Assembly (NCBI RefSeq): GCF_000023465.1 | Contig: NC_014041.1 | Coordinates: 3,897,501-3,961,500, forward strand | Direction of reading: 5' to 3' | DNA length: 64,000 nucleotides | Source of the DNA: Zunongwangia profunda SM-A87 | GTDB taxonomy: Bacteria > Bacteroidota > Bacteroidia > Flavobacteriales > Flavobacteriaceae | Shown: in pieces, positions 63,937 through 64,000 of the stretch | Numbering within the stretch: the first letter of the stretch is position 1 | Layout: each line of letters opens with the position of its first letter | Position numbers and translations under genes: made by a program | Notes under the pieces: model-generated | Databases searched by the model: none | What the model saw: the letters and a program-made list of their open reading frames with translations, nothing else | What the model was told of the DNA's origin: nothing

Positions 63937-64000
63937 TTATATTTCTTCTTTAAGACTTATTTCTCCTTTTGATTTTTCTCCTTGCTCACCTAAAACAATA
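63937..64000 (-). CDS. 3' end of an unidentified gene (partial)
   Basis: On the minus strand an open frame enters from the right edge and stops at TAA (63937-63939). The visible tail is IVLGEQGEKSKGEISLKEEI, charged and Gly/Lys-rich like a real C-terminus. It is too short to identify. Confidence 0.35.
   Translation of the reverse strand, partial: IVLGEQGEKSKGEISLKEEI

Overview
The window looks like chromosomal DNA of a marine-type Flavobacteriaceae member (Bacteroidota), close in gene content to Zunongwangia, Salegentibacter or Gramella; that placement is from memory of gene sets, not a search. Pointers are a gliding-motility ATPase (GldA), Bacteroidota promoters (TTG, 18-21 nt, TAnnTTTG), DUF5686, DUF6122 and DUF3857 proteins, low GC, and intergenic heptad repeats typical of the group. 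No phage, IS, CRISPR or conjugative element was seen.

Layout. 1-2500: an rRNA operon read leftward (16S, tRNA-Ile, tRNA-Ala, 5' end of 23S), fed by four tandem promoters at 2794-3177. 3262-3398: a candidate structured RNA. 3503-6723: thrS-infC-rpmI-rplT, closed by a 32-bp hairpin. 7535-13048: an outer-membrane barrel, typA, gldA, a lipoprotein and a retropepsin-like protease. 13160-33989: a sulfur, methionine and SAM district (below). 34151-42742: a GNAT, a transglutaminase-like membrane protein, an acyl-CoA dehydrogenase operon, a PLP dehydratase, a barrel and a DinB protein. 43051-50317: an SLC13 permease operon, an aldehyde dehydrogenase with a divergent AraC regulator, a deoxynucleoside kinase and a fatty-acid hydroxylase. 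50379-54663: App1-LigD-Ku (NHEJ). 54847-63910: pyrophosphatase, DUF5686, PdhB, EtfBA, a bifunctional nuclease, a CNT nucleoside transporter and a VOC protein.

The sulfur district is the most interesting part. It encodes PAPS reduction (cysH), sulfite reduction (sulfite reductase with a C-terminal HEPN domain), siroheme synthesis (cobA, sirC), a ferredoxin-NADP reductase, homoserine supply and acetylation in one polypeptide (MetX-aspartokinase-homoserine dehydrogenase), sulfhydrylation (metY, metZ), a split methionine synthase with metF, and metK. Nearly every transcription unit has its own RNA control. Two SAM-I riboswitches precede metX-thrA and metH-metF. A Met-rich leader peptide with terminator, followed by an interlocked pseudoknot, precedes metY. 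A short leader ORF with Cys codons and mutually exclusive antiterminator and terminator hairpins precedes the sulfite reductase operon. A SAM-II-like element precedes metK. A 17-nt palindrome overlaps the cysH promoter beside an Rrf2 regulator gene. The two leader-peptide attenuators lie outside the ordinary ORF set and are the best candidates for undescribed regulation.
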